A DNA stretch of 62,129 nucleotides, taken from Paracoccaceae bacterium (lineage in GTDB: Bacteria > Pseudomonadota > Alphaproteobacteria > Rhodobacterales > Rhodobacteraceae). Below, piece after piece: positions 52,798 through 60,768 of this stretch (position 1 is its first letter; every line of letters begins with the position of its first letter). The position numbers and the translations under genes were made by a program. The DNA is taken from NCBI GenBank assembly GCA_003605175.1, contig QWDA01000014.1:1-62129 (forward strand), read 5' to 3'. Below the pieces are notes generated by a model, which saw only the letters and a list, made by a program, of their open reading frames with translations, did not search any database and was not told the origin of the DNA.

Positions 52798-53514
52798 CTA
52801 GCGGCCCAGCGTTCGCAGAACGGAGCGGATCCGCTCGTCGTCGCGTTCCATCAGGCCCTGGCCCAGCTCGTAGGCGCGCTGAACCTCGATCATCCGGCTG
52901 ATCTCGGTCACCGGGTTGACGTTCGAACTTTCCAGGAAGCCCTGGAGCATGACCCCGTTCTCGACCGGCGTGACCCCGCCCGCGGCGGCGAACATCACCG
53001 ATCCGGCACGTGTAATGCCGTTCGGGTCGTTCGGCTGATAGAGCCCGATCTGCGCGAGCGGCTGGCCATCGGCCGACAGCGTGCCATCGGGCGCGATCGC
53101 GATGCTGCGGGCCTCGGGCGGCGCGAAGACCGGCGCGCCGCCGGCATCGAGCAGCGGATAGCCGTCGGGCGTCACCAGGGTGCCGGCGGCATCGCGCGTG
53201 AAGCTGCCCGCGCGGGTCAGCTGATCGCCCATCGGCGTCTGGATCAGGAAGAACCCGTCGCCCTGGATCGCGAGGTCGAACTCGGCGCCGGTCATGGCCA
53301 TCGCGCCGTGGGTCAGGTCCATCTCGCGCACCCGGCCCGCGGCCATCGAGAGCGACGGCGCATCGGGCCCGAGATCGCGCACGAATTCCGAAAAGATCAC
53401 CCCTTCGCGCCGATAGCCCGTGGTCGACATGTTGGCGATGTTCTGCGCGACGCTCGCCATTTCGCCAAGCAGCCCGACCTGGCGGTTCAGCGTCGTGTAA
53501 CCGGCGTTTTCCAT
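52798..53514 (-). CDS. flgF: Flagellar proximal rod protein FlgF
   Basis: 238 residues with NIANMSTTGYRREGVIF near the start and MIEVQRAYELGQGLM near the end. Rod subunit under FlgG. 3 bp after fliQ. Confidence 0.93.
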   Translation of the reverse strand: MENAGYTTLNRQVGLLGEMASVAQNIANMSTTGYRREGVIFSEFVRDLGPDAPSLSMAAGRVREMDLTHGAMAMTGAEFDLAIQGDGFFLIQTPMGDQLTRAGSFTRDAAGTLVTPDGYPLLDAGGAPVFAPPEARSIAIAPDGTLSADGQPLAQIGLYQPNDPNGITRAGSVMFAAAGGVTPVENGVMLQGFLESSNVNPVTEISRMIEVQRAYELGQGLMERDDERIRSVLRTLGR

Positions 53515-53517
53515 GGC

Positions 53518-53784
53518 TCAGCCTCCGGCGATCAGGGGCACGATCGTGCCGTGGAAATAGCCCGTGAGAAGGCTCGTCATGAAGCTCATCGAGACCCAGA
53601 ACGTGATCAGGAGCGCGATCATCTTCGGCACGAAGGTCAGCGTCATCTCCTGGATCGAGGTCAGCGCCTGGAAGAGGCCGATCACCAGGCCCGTCACCAG
53701 CGCCACCCCGAGGATCGGCGCGCTCATCAGGAGCGCGACCCAGAGCCCCTCGCGGAGTGTGTCGAAGAACAGGGCTTCGCCCAT
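53518..53784 (-). CDS. fliQ: Flagellar biosynthetic protein FliQ
   Basis: 88 residues, two membrane helices (about 15-40 and 50-75). Small gate subunit. Shares a base with fliE at its start. FliQ between fliE and flgF is the usual alphaproteobacterial order. Confidence 0.93.
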   Translation of the reverse strand: MGEALFFDTLREGLWVALLMSAPILGVALVTGLVIGLFQALTSIQEMTLTFVPKMIALLITFWVSMSFMTSLLTGYFHGTIVPLIAGG

Positions 53785-54071
53785 CAGACCGGCATCCTGA
53801 GAATTTCCTGATAGGCCTCGACCACCCGGTCGCGCACCGTCACCGCGGCCTCGACGGCGAGCTGCGTCTCGGCCAGGGCCTGAACCAGCGCCTGCGGGTC
53901 GGCATTGCCGGTCAGCGCCTGCTTCGCCGTCTCTTCGCTTTCCTTGAGCGTGTCGGTGAAGCTCTTCACCAGCGCGGCGGGGCCCTTTTCCGTCGCGTTT
54001 CCGGTGGCCGCCGTGGCGGGTTTCGCGCCGGAATAGGCGTTCGCTGCGAGTGCCGATCTGATATCCATCAT
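53784..54071 (-). CDS. fliE: Flagellar hook-basal body protein FliE
   Basis: 95 residues, all helical, with VQALAETQLAVEAAVTVRDRV at the C-terminus. Links rod to MS ring. 8 bp after flgC. Typical length. Confidence 0.93.
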   Translation of the reverse strand: MMDIRSALAANAYSGAKPATAATGNATEKGPAALVKSFTDTLKESEETAKQALTGNADPQALVQALAETQLAVEAAVTVRDRVVEAYQEILRMPV

Positions 54072-54079
54072 CTCCCTCC

Positions 54080-54472
54080 TCAGCGTTTCAAGAGTTCGAG
54101 CAGGTTCTGAGTCATCTGCCGTGCCTGGTCGAAGACGCGGAGATTGGCCTCGTAGCTGCGCTGCGCCTCGCGCGCGTCGGCGATCTCGACTACCAGATTG
54201 ACATTCGATCCATCGTAGTAGCCGTTCTGATCGGCGAGCGGATGACCCGGATCATGAATCCGCGTCAGAGCGCTCGGGTCCAGTTCGACCGGACCCGTTT
54301 GCACCTTTCCGGTGCGTCTCCCGGCCTCGACCACCTCTTCGAAGGTGGTCAGCTTCCGCCGGTACCCCGGGGTATCCTCGTTCGCGACGTTTTCCGACAC
54401 GAAGCGCAGGCGTTCGGCCTGGGCCTGCATGCCCGTCGCGGCGATGGACAGGGTTTCGATGAGGTTCGCCAT
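54080..54472 (-). CDS. flgC: Flagellar proximal rod protein FlgC
   Basis: 130 residues. NVANEDTPGYRRKLTTFEE and the C-terminal QRSYEANLRVFDQARQM motifs. Rod subunit. 3 bp after flgB. Confidence 0.94.
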   Translation of the reverse strand: MANLIETLSIAATGMQAQAERLRFVSENVANEDTPGYRRKLTTFEEVVEAGRRTGKVQTGPVELDPSALTRIHDPGHPLADQNGYYDGSNVNLVVEIADAREAQRSYEANLRVFDQARQMTQNLLELLKR

Positions 54473-54475
54473 GGC

Positions 54476-54865
54476 CTACCGCCCGCGCCCGACAACGGCG
54501 CGCATCAGGTCGAGCGAGCTCTTGTAGACGGCCAGCGCCATGTCGTGCTGGTGGCGCGATTCGACCTGCCGGATCATCTCCGCTTCAAGGGAAACCGAGT
54601 TGCCGTTCGGGGCGGGTTCGGTGCGCGTGTCGATCACCGTCGCGGGCGTCTGGCCGAAATCGGCATGACCGCTATGGCCCGCGCGGGTGGTGCGCATGTC
54701 GGCCCCGGCGCTGCCGGAGTAATACTGGGCGAAATCGACCAGATCGCGCGCCCGGTATCCGGGCGTGTCGGCGTTTGCCACATTCTGTGCGATCTGCTCC
54801 TGGCGCGCCGCGGCATGGCCGGCGAGCTCTTGCGCGAGGCGCATGATCTCTGGTCTCTCGAACAT
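54476..54865 (-). CDS. flgB: Flagellar proximal rod protein FlgB
   Basis: 129 residues. ATG 54865 chosen: the family begins with MFERPEIMRL-type sequence, and the longer frame to 54961 runs into the divergent fliI leader. NVANADTPGYRARDL is the rod motif. First gene of the nine-gene leftward operon ending at fliL2, divergent from fliI with an 86-bp shared promoter region. Confidence 0.93.
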   Translation of the reverse strand: MFERPEIMRLAQELAGHAAARQEQIAQNVANADTPGYRARDLVDFAQYYSGSAGADMRTTRAGHSGHADFGQTPATVIDTRTEPAPNGNSVSLEAEMIRQVESRHQHDMALAVYKSSLDLMRAVVGRGR

Positions 54866-54951
54866 CGGGGCTTCTCCCACGACCTTGTTACACAAAGGCT
54901 TAACTGCGATTCCTTTAGAAACGGTGAGCACGCGAAAGGGCCGGAGAATCC

Positions 54952-56304
54952 ATGCCGTCATCGCTCATAGATCACCTGAGGGCCGCGCTGGCCGGGCAAC
55001 GCGCCTGCCGCCGCGCGGGAAGGATTTCGGCGCTGACCGGGGGCCGGCTGCGGATCTCGGGCCTTTCCGACGTGGCCGCCCTGGGCGACCGCGTGATCTT
55101 CGAGGGGCTGCCTCCGGCGCGCGCCGGCGGTGAGATCGTCGAGATCGACGAGGCAGCGGCGACGGTCCTGCCCGAGGCGGTCCCCGACGGGTTCACCGTG
55201 GGCCAGACCGTGCTGCTCGACGGGCCGATGCGGATCGCACCCGATGACAGCTGGATCGGCCGGGTGATCGACCCGATGGGCCGGCCGCTCGACGGGCGCC
55301 CGATCCATTCCGGCGCCGCCCCGCGCCCGCTGATGCCCGACCCCGCGAACCCCGCCGACCGGCGCGCACTGGGCCGCCGCGTCTCGACCGGGCTGGCGCT
55401 CTTCGACACGCTCCTGCCCATCGTTCGCGGCCAGCGGCTCGGCCTCTTCGCCGGGTCCGGCGTCGGCAAGTCGACCCTGCTCGCCCGCCTCGCCTCCGGG
55501 GTCGAGGCCGACGTGGTCGTCGTCGGCCTGGTCGGCGAGCGCGGCCGCGAGGTGCGCGAGTTCGTCGACAAGGTTCTGGGGCCGGCCGGCATGAAGCGCG
55601 CCGTCGTCATCGCCGCCACCGCCGACCGGTCGCCGCTCCTGCGCCGGCGCTGCGCATATACCGCGATGACAGTCGCCGAACATTTCCGCGATGCCGGCAA
55701 GCATGTCCTCTTCCTGTGCGATTCGGTCACCCGTTTCGCCGAGGCACATCGCGAGATCGCGCTGGCGGCCGGGGAAAGCGCCGCGATGCGGGGCTTTCCG
55801 CCCTCGACCTCGCAGCGGATCATGGCCCTTGCGGAACGGGCCGGGCCGGGATCGATGGACCAGTCCGACATCACCGCGCTCTTCACGGTGCTCGTGGCCG
55901 GCTCCGACATGGAGGAGCCGGTGGCCGACATCCTGCGCGGGGTGCTCGACGGCCATGTGGTGCTCGACCGCAAGATCGCCGAGCGCGGACGGTTCCCGGC
56001 GGTGGACGTGGCCCGCTCCGTGTCGCGGGCTCTGCCCGATGCGGCGAGCGCGGCGGAAAACGCTCTGATTTCCGAGGCGCGCGCCATTCTGGGGGCCTAT
56101 GAACGCTCCGAACTCATGATCCGTGCGGGGCTCTACACGAAGGGCACCGATCCGGAGCTGGACCGTGCCGTCGCGGTCTGGCCGCATCTCGACCGCTTCT
56201 TTGCGGAGCGTGCGCCAGGTGGTGCCGAGAGCAGCTTCGGCCTCCTCGCCGACCGCCTCGCTACCGGCGTCGCGGCCGAAACGGCCCCCGAGGCCGCCGG
56301 ATAG
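54952..56304 (+). CDS. fliI: Flagellum-specific ATPase FliI
   Basis: 450 residues. F1-like ATPase that delivers substrates to the export gate. Walker A GSGVGKST (residues 168-175), Walker B region VLFLCDSVTRFAEAHRE, and the family GFPPSTSQRIMALAERAG. Monocistronic, facing flgB. A 296-bp gap with a strong hairpin lies after it. Confidence 0.97.
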   Translation: MPSSLIDHLRAALAGQRACRRAGRISALTGGRLRISGLSDVAALGDRVIFEGLPPARAGGEIVEIDEAAATVLPEAVPDGFTVGQTVLLDGPMRIAPDDSWIGRVIDPMGRPLDGRPIHSGAAPRPLMPDPANPADRRALGRRVSTGLALFDTLLPIVRGQRLGLFAGSGVGKSTLLARLASGVEADVVVVGLVGERGREVREFVDKVLGPAGMKRAVVIAATADRSPLLRRRCAYTAMTVAEHFRDAGKHVLFLCDSVTRFAEAHREIALAAGESAAMRGFPPSTSQRIMALAERAGPGSMDQSDITALFTVLVAGSDMEEPVADILRGVLDGHVVLDRKIAERGRFPAVDVARSVSRALPDAASAAENALISEARAILGAYERSELMIRAGLYTKGTDPELDRAVAVWPHLDRFFAERAPGGAESSFGLLADRLATGVAAETAPEAAG

Positions 56305-56429
56305 CGGCCGGTCGCGCGAACCCCGGCCGACTGCCGCCGTTCCGCCGAAGTTCCGTCGCCACGCCGCTCCTTGCCGGAGCGCCTTCGGCGCACACCTTCA
56401 GTTGCGCCCGCCTCCGGCGCGCGCGGCGG

Positions 56430-56452
56430 GCGAGGGGGCTGCGCCCCCTCGC
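56430..56452. terminator. Strong hairpin between convergent fliI and DUF1217 genes
   Basis: GCGAGGGGGC (56430-56439), TGC, GCCCCCTCGC (56443-56452): a perfect 10-bp stem with a 3-nt loop. Short GC palindromes with the core GGGGGCTGCGCCCCC recur in alphaproteobacterial genomes as REP-like elements. It sits in the 296-bp gap between two convergent transcripts and could end both; there is no T-run. Confidence 0.65.
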
Positions 56453-56600
56453 GCTCCCCCGTTCCGGGCGGATGACCGGCCGGGTGCGTTTGGAGTTGCC
56501 GGTTTCGGAACGCAGGACGGTTCCTGGACGGCGCAACAGGCAGCGCCGACGACAAGCCCGTCCCGGCCCCTTTCGCCTGGGCTGAGAACCCGCAAGGGCG

Positions 56601-57431
56601 TCAGAACGGCGGGATCAGCCCGCCGGCACCGGAGGATTGCTGCAGCAGGGCCAGGGCCGCCGAACCGCGCGTGCTTTGCGCCAGCCCTCCGGTGGCCTGA
56701 AGCTCGGATTGCGCCAGAAAGGTGCGCCGCAATTCGTCGATCCTGTCCGGATCCGCGAATTGCGCCACCGAGGTATCGCCGAACATCGCCTCGGCCTTGC
56801 CACGAAAGATCTCGAGCTGGCGGTCGATATCGAGCGTGCCGACAACGGTCGGGAGCCCGAAAGCGCGCTCGAACACGATCCGCAGGGGCTGGGTCGCCAT
56901 CACCGTGTACCAGGCCGCCGAATCGGACATGTCCTTGTCCACCAGCTTGCCGAGATCGCGCTCGAGCCCGAGGGCGAGGCGCATGTCTTCCGACTGCTCG
57001 CCGACCGCAACCTCGAACTGGCGTTCGCGGAAAAGCTTTGTGATCTTCGCGCCGAAGTCGCTCAACGCCGTGTTCGGCGGATCGAGATCGCCGAAGCCGA
57101 AGGCCTTGGCCATCTCGAGATAGCGCTTGTCGGAGAGCCGGTTCGACAGGCTCTTCGGATCGAAAGTGGTTTCCTCGAGCGTCTTCCTGATGAAGAACTT
57201 GCTGTCGATCTCGCTGTCGAGCCCGAACGCGCCGAGCGCGATGCGCAGCAGCCGCCGGTCGCCCACCAGGTCCTCGGCGGAAGTGATCGAGCCGATCTTC
57301 TCTTCGAAATACGCGGTATCGCGGGTGATCGCGGCGGAATTGTCGAACGCCTCCTGCTGTGCCTCGCGGGTGCGCGACAGGAAGGCCCAGCCGCCAATTC
57401 CGGAGAACGGGACGACTGGCTGGTAGGTCAT
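56601..57431 (-). CDS. DUF1217 flagellar protein
   Basis: 276 residues, mostly helical, with VPFSGIGGWAFLSRTREAQQ and IGSITSAEDLVGDRRLLRIA typical of DUF1217. In related bacteria it is encoded with flbT and flaF. Overlaps flbT by 4 bp. Ends facing fliI. Confidence 0.88.
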   Translation of the reverse strand: MTYQPVVPFSGIGGWAFLSRTREAQQEAFDNSAAITRDTAYFEEKIGSITSAEDLVGDRRLLRIALGAFGLDSEIDSKFFIRKTLEETTFDPKSLSNRLSDKRYLEMAKAFGFGDLDPPNTALSDFGAKITKLFRERQFEVAVGEQSEDMRLALGLERDLGKLVDKDMSDSAAWYTVMATQPLRIVFERAFGLPTVVGTLDIDRQLEIFRGKAEAMFGDTSVAQFADPDRIDELRRTFLAQSELQATGGLAQSTRGSAALALLQQSSGAGGLIPPF

Positions 57432-57832
57432 TGCCGGACCATGGCCATCAGGCGCTCCTCGCGCGGAAGAAGCGCGCGCAGAGCCCTGAGCCCCTGGTAG
57501 AACTGGTCCTTGCGGACCGCGTCGGTCGCGCGCGACAGCGTGCTGCGGCTGTCGTCGTCGAGAAAGACCTGACTGAGCTGTTCGATCCCGCGCAGAAGCT
57601 GCAACTGCGCTTCCTTCGGATCGGCGTCGCCCGAGACCGCGAGTTGTGCGATGTAGCAGACCCGACGAACCGGCGTGTTCGCCTCCTCGGGATGGATCGC
57701 GTCCCTGAGGCGCAGGATATTCGCTCCGGGGGTCATCACCGACAGCCGCGTGCGGCGGTCGCCGTTCTCGATCACGGCGCCATTGATGATCACGCGTTCC
57801 TTGGGCGCGAGCTTGAGAACCAGCCCGGTCAT
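57428..57832 (-). CDS. flbT: Flagellin mRNA regulator FlbT
   Basis: 134 residues. In Caulobacter FlbT binds the flagellin mRNA leader and lowers its stability. Family sequence LKLAPKERVIINGAVIENGD is present. Overlaps flaF and the DUF1217 gene by 4 bp each. A structured flagellin leader sits 2 kb upstream in the same direction. Confidence 0.93.
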   Translation of the reverse strand: MTGLVLKLAPKERVIINGAVIENGDRRTRLSVMTPGANILRLRDAIHPEEANTPVRRVCYIAQLAVSGDADPKEAQLQLLRGIEQLSQVFLDDDSRSTLSRATDAVRKDQFYQGLRALRALLPREERLMAMVRQ

Positions 57833-58206
57833 GACCCGGGCCTCCCCGCCCGAAGACCCTGCATGATCGCGGTGTTCACCTCGATGAGCGGTCCGGCATC
57901 GGCGCGGCCGGCAAGGATCTCGGCGGTGTGATGCATGGTGAATTCGAAAAGATAGAAGATCTGCGCGCGGAGCGGGGCCGGCAGACCGTTCTCGGGATCG
58001 GCGACGCTGGAAGCGAAGATCGTCCAGAGCTGGCGGTTCCGGTGCAGGGCGGTGACCAGCGCCTTGAAGGCGGGGCGACCTTCGGTGGCAGCCTTGCGGA
58101 TCGCGCGTGTCACGTCGGCGAGGGCCTCGTATTCCGTGCCGCGGGCCGTCCGGATCGGGGCTGCAGGGGAGGAGTAGGCCATTCGGGCCTGTTCTTGAGC
58201 GTTCAC
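57829..58206 (-). CDS. flaF: Flagellin synthesis regulator FlaF
   Basis: 125 residues. Start is a GTG at 58206 with GGAAGGA 6 nt before; another GTG at 58221 is less likely. VNAQEQARMAYSSPAAPIR and the C-terminal NTAIMQGLR match FlaF, which promotes flagellin translation or secretion and balances FlbT. Follows flagellin after a terminator-like hairpin. Confidence 0.92.
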   Translation of the reverse strand: MNAQEQARMAYSSPAAPIRTARGTEYEALADVTRAIRKAATEGRPAFKALVTALHRNRQLWTIFASSVADPENGLPAPLRAQIFYLFEFTMHHTAEILAGRADAGPLIEVNTAIMQGLRAGRPGS

Positions 58207-58259
58207 GTCTCGTCCTTCCACTAAGATCGACCGGCCGCGCTCCGGCCGGGCGGCGAGAA

Positions 58260-58284
58260 GGGGGCCGGCATGTTACCGGCCCCC
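58260..58284. terminator. Flagellin terminator hairpin
   Basis: GGGGGCCGG (58260-58268) and CCGGCCCCC (58276-58284), 9-bp stem, 7-nt loop, 9 bp after the flagellin stop. On the minus strand it is followed by TTCTCG. Probably ends most flagellin transcripts, leaving flaF-flbT at lower level. Confidence 0.72.
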
Positions 58285-58293
58285 CGTCCGGTC

Positions 58294-59841
58294 CTATCTG
58301 AACAGCGACAGGATCGACTGCGGCGCCTGGTTGGCGATCGACAGCGACTGGATGCCCAGCTGCTGCTGCACCTGCAGGGCCTGCAACCGCGCCGACACGG
58401 CCTCGAGATCGGCGTCGATCAGCGAGCCGATACCGGCCTTGAGCGAGTCGGTCAGCTTGCCGATGAAGTCCCCCTGGAGCCCGATCCGGCTCTGGTCCGA
58501 ACCGAAGGACGCCGCGGCGTCGATCGCCGTGTTGAGGAACGTGTCGATGTTGCTGAGCGCGGCCGACGCACCATCGTTGGTGGTCACGTCGATCCCTTCG
58601 AGACCGTAGAGACCGCCCGACGCGACACCGCCGGCCCGACCGTCGACCGCGAGGGTCACCGCGGTCGCGTTGCTGTTGTCGATCGCGAGCGACCAGGCAC
58701 CGGTCGTCGCATCCTGGCTGACCTGGGTGTTGATGCCGGACTGGTTGCCGGCATCGATCGCCGCCTTCAGGCCCAGCGCGACATCCTCGAAGGTTTCGCC
58801 GGGGCCGGCAATGTAGCGATAGACCTCACCGCCGAAGCTCGCCTGGTAGCCGTCACCGTCGACCACCGCGGCGGTCGCCGAGAAGGTGATCGATTCGGCC
58901 CGCTGTTCGATCGTGCCCGTCGTCAGCGACAACGAACCCGTCCCGTTCAGCGAGGTGATCACCGTGCCGTCGATGCTGGTGCCGGTGGCCGAGAGCGAAA
59001 CGTCCGAACCCGAGAAGGCGTTGGTCGAGGTGATCGTCAGGTCGGCGCCCGACGCGGAAGCCGTCACGCCGGTGATCCCGAGGGCGTTGATCTGCCCCTC
59101 GAAGAACGCGGCGACGTCGTCCTGGTCGTCGACCCCATCGGCGGTGTAGTCGATCTGAACGCCGCCGACGGTGATCGAAAGCGTGTCGCTCGCCGTGTAG
59201 GTGTTCGTCTCGAGCGTGATGACGGCGGTGTTGCCGGTACTGGCGACCGTGGTGCCCGACAGGAGCGTGTTGTAGGTCGCTGAGCCGGTCGAGGAATCGC
59301 CGAGCTGGGTGCCCGAGGAGTTGTAGGTCCCCGCATCGGTAGTCAGGTCGCCCCGGCGGATGACAATGTCGGAAGACGTCACGTTGCCCAGGCTGTCGCG
59401 CACCAGCGAGCCGAGGATCGAGACGTTGTCGGTGCCTTCGACCAGGCTGAGGCCGTTGAACGAGGCGGCCTGGACGATCGACTGGATCTGGTCGATCTTG
59501 GTGTCGATATCGGCCTGGATCTTCGACCGGTCGACGTTTTCTTCCTGCGCGGCAACGATGTTGCCCTTCAGTTCGGTAAGCAGGTCGGTGACGGTTTCCG
59601 CCGCCTCGCGGGCCACGGCGATCGTCGAGTCGCCGAGGTTGAGGCTGTCCGAGATCGCCGAGAAGGCGCTCACGTCCGATTCGATGACTTTCGAGACGGC
59701 CCAGATTGCCGAGTTGTCGGTCGCGGTGGCGATCTTCTTGCCGGTGGCGATCTGGTTCTGGGTGTCGACAAGGTTTCCGTTGATGCTGCGCAGGTTCTGC
59801 AGCGCAACCATTGCACTCGTGTTGGTGAGAATACTCGCCAT
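58294..59841 (-). CDS. Flagellin
   Basis: 515 residues. The N- and C-terminal D0/D1 helices are conserved (SAMVALQNLRSINGNLVDTQ and the C-terminal LGIQSLSIANQAPQSIL), while the middle (about 165-380) is a long Thr/Ser/Gly-rich surface domain. ATG 59841 is used; the frame extends 6 residues further without a ribosome site. Its leader has two hairpins that may be FlbT and translation-control sites. Flanked by flaF-flbT and the FlgN-like gene. Confidence 0.95.
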   Translation of the reverse strand: MASILTNTSAMVALQNLRSINGNLVDTQNQIATGKKIATATDNSAIWAVSKVIESDVSAFSAISDSLNLGDSTIAVAREAAETVTDLLTELKGNIVAAQEENVDRSKIQADIDTKIDQIQSIVQAASFNGLSLVEGTDNVSILGSLVRDSLGNVTSSDIVIRRGDLTTDAGTYNSSGTQLGDSSTGSATYNTLLSGTTVASTGNTAVITLETNTYTASDTLSITVGGVQIDYTADGVDDQDDVAAFFEGQINALGITGVTASASGADLTITSTNAFSGSDVSLSATGTSIDGTVITSLNGTGSLSLTTGTIEQRAESITFSATAAVVDGDGYQASFGGEVYRYIAGPGETFEDVALGLKAAIDAGNQSGINTQVSQDATTGAWSLAIDNSNATAVTLAVDGRAGGVASGGLYGLEGIDVTTNDGASAALSNIDTFLNTAIDAAASFGSDQSRIGLQGDFIGKLTDSLKAGIGSLIDADLEAVSARLQALQVQQQLGIQSLSIANQAPQSILSLFR

Positions 59842-59901
59842 TTGGGATTTCCCCTTCACTGTGGCGCTTTACGCCGTTTCATGAGTCGTCCTTCGGACGA
59901 C
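59842..59901 (-). promoter_or_regulatory. Structured flagellin 5' leader
   Basis: On the mRNA: GTCGTCC-GAA-GGACGAC (59885-59901), a perfect 7-bp stem with a 3-nt loop, about 44 nt before the start; then GGCG-TAAAG-CGCC; then GGG-AAAT-CCC over the ribosome site just before the ATG, which could hide the SD sequence. FlbT of Caulobacter acts on the flagellin leader, so the first stem is a candidate target. Structures are read by eye. Confidence 0.5.
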
Positions 59902-60026
59902 ATGGGTCAGCGCCGTTCTGACGGGTGCGGGATGCCGATTTTCCGGGCCCGCGCCATCCGGTGGGGATGCGAGACCGGTGCTACACGGGAATTCCTAGCG
60001 CCATGATAACGCGATTGCGGCGACAA

Positions 60027-60371
60027 CTAGGCTTTTCGCTCAAATTTAGGATTAACGCTTCCGATCTCGCAGCGGCCGCCCGTCGCGGAGTAGCTGCCGA
60101 TCGGCCCGGCGGCCCTGCGCAGCTCGGCCAGGCGCTTGATCGCGCGGTTCACGCCCTCGGCCGCCGCGTTCATCAGCGCGCCGTTCCGCATCGCCTGGTC
60201 ACGCAGCCGTTGAAGCCGCGCGGCGTCGCCCTTCGCGGCGGATAGCGTCGCCAGCACCGCCTCGCGGCGCTCCGCCAAGCCGGCCAGCTCGGCGACCCGC
60301 CCCGAGAGCAGGATCTCGCGCTCTTCCTCGAGATACTTCTCCGCGCGGTCGAGTTGATCCTCAGCCTTCAT
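60027..60371 (-). CDS. FlgN-like flagellar protein
   Basis: 114 residues, helical and charged, starting MKAEDQLDRAEKYLEEEREI. Size and position, between the FlgJ-like gene and flagellin, suggest a FlgN-type chaperone for hook-associated proteins, but sequence alone does not prove it. Overlaps the FlgJ-like gene by 11 bp. Confidence 0.6.
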   Translation of the reverse strand: MKAEDQLDRAEKYLEEEREILLSGRVAELAGLAERREAVLATLSAAKGDAARLQRLRDQAMRNGALMNAAAEGVNRAIKRLAELRRAAGPIGSYSATGGRCEIGSVNPKFERKA

Positions 60372-60654
60372 GCCGGTCCTCCCGGATCGCGTGGAACAGC
60401 CGCTCCGCCAGCCCGATCCCGCCGGCCTCCACCATCTGGTCGGCCTGCGCCTCGCGCAGATAGGACGCGAACTGCTCTTCGCCGATGCCGCCGCCGAAAC
60501 TGCCCCGCATCTCGCCAAGACCGGCAGCCTTCAGCATCTCCGACAGGAAATTCTGCTCGAGCGCCTTCGCCGCCTTCCACAGGGGATCGTCGGGGTCGGG
60601 CGCCTTGCGTGCCGGCACGGCAGGGAGCGGGCTGGGGCCTGTGAGCGGGATCAT
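60361..60654 (-). CDS. FlgJ-like rod-binding protein
   Basis: 97 residues. Contains the rod-binding N-domain of FlgJ (AKALEQNFLSEMLKAAGLGE), without the muramidase domain that enteric FlgJ carries; this short form is normal in alphaproteobacteria. ATG 60654 follows GGAGAG. A CtrA-like box is 48 bp upstream, and fliK starts divergently. Confidence 0.85.
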   Translation of the reverse strand: MIPLTGPSPLPAVPARKAPDPDDPLWKAAKALEQNFLSEMLKAAGLGEMRGSFGGGIGEEQFASYLREAQADQMVEAGGIGLAERLFHAIREDRHEG

Positions 60655-60702
60655 CGGGTCTCTCCAATTCTTTGGAAATCCCGGGGAGTTTGCTTGCAGC
60701 CG

Positions 60703-60718
60703 GTAAAGATCGGGTAAC
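60703..60718 (-). promoter_or_regulatory. CtrA-like box before the FlgJ-like gene
   Basis: Minus strand: GTTA, seven bases, TTTA then C; it shares GATCTTTACC with the box at 31613-31628. It lies 48 bp before the FlgJ-like start and may also serve the divergent fliK. Confidence 0.45.
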
Positions 60719-60768
60719 TGCTTTCCGGGATGGTGCGGAGCAGACCGCAACAGAACGTTCGGATCGAC

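Noticed and set aside
60041-60055. CtrA-like TTAA-N7-TTTG upstream of flagellin
   Set aside because: It lies inside the 3' end of the FlgN-like gene and 200 bp from the flagellin start, unlike the 42-52 bp spacing of the others.
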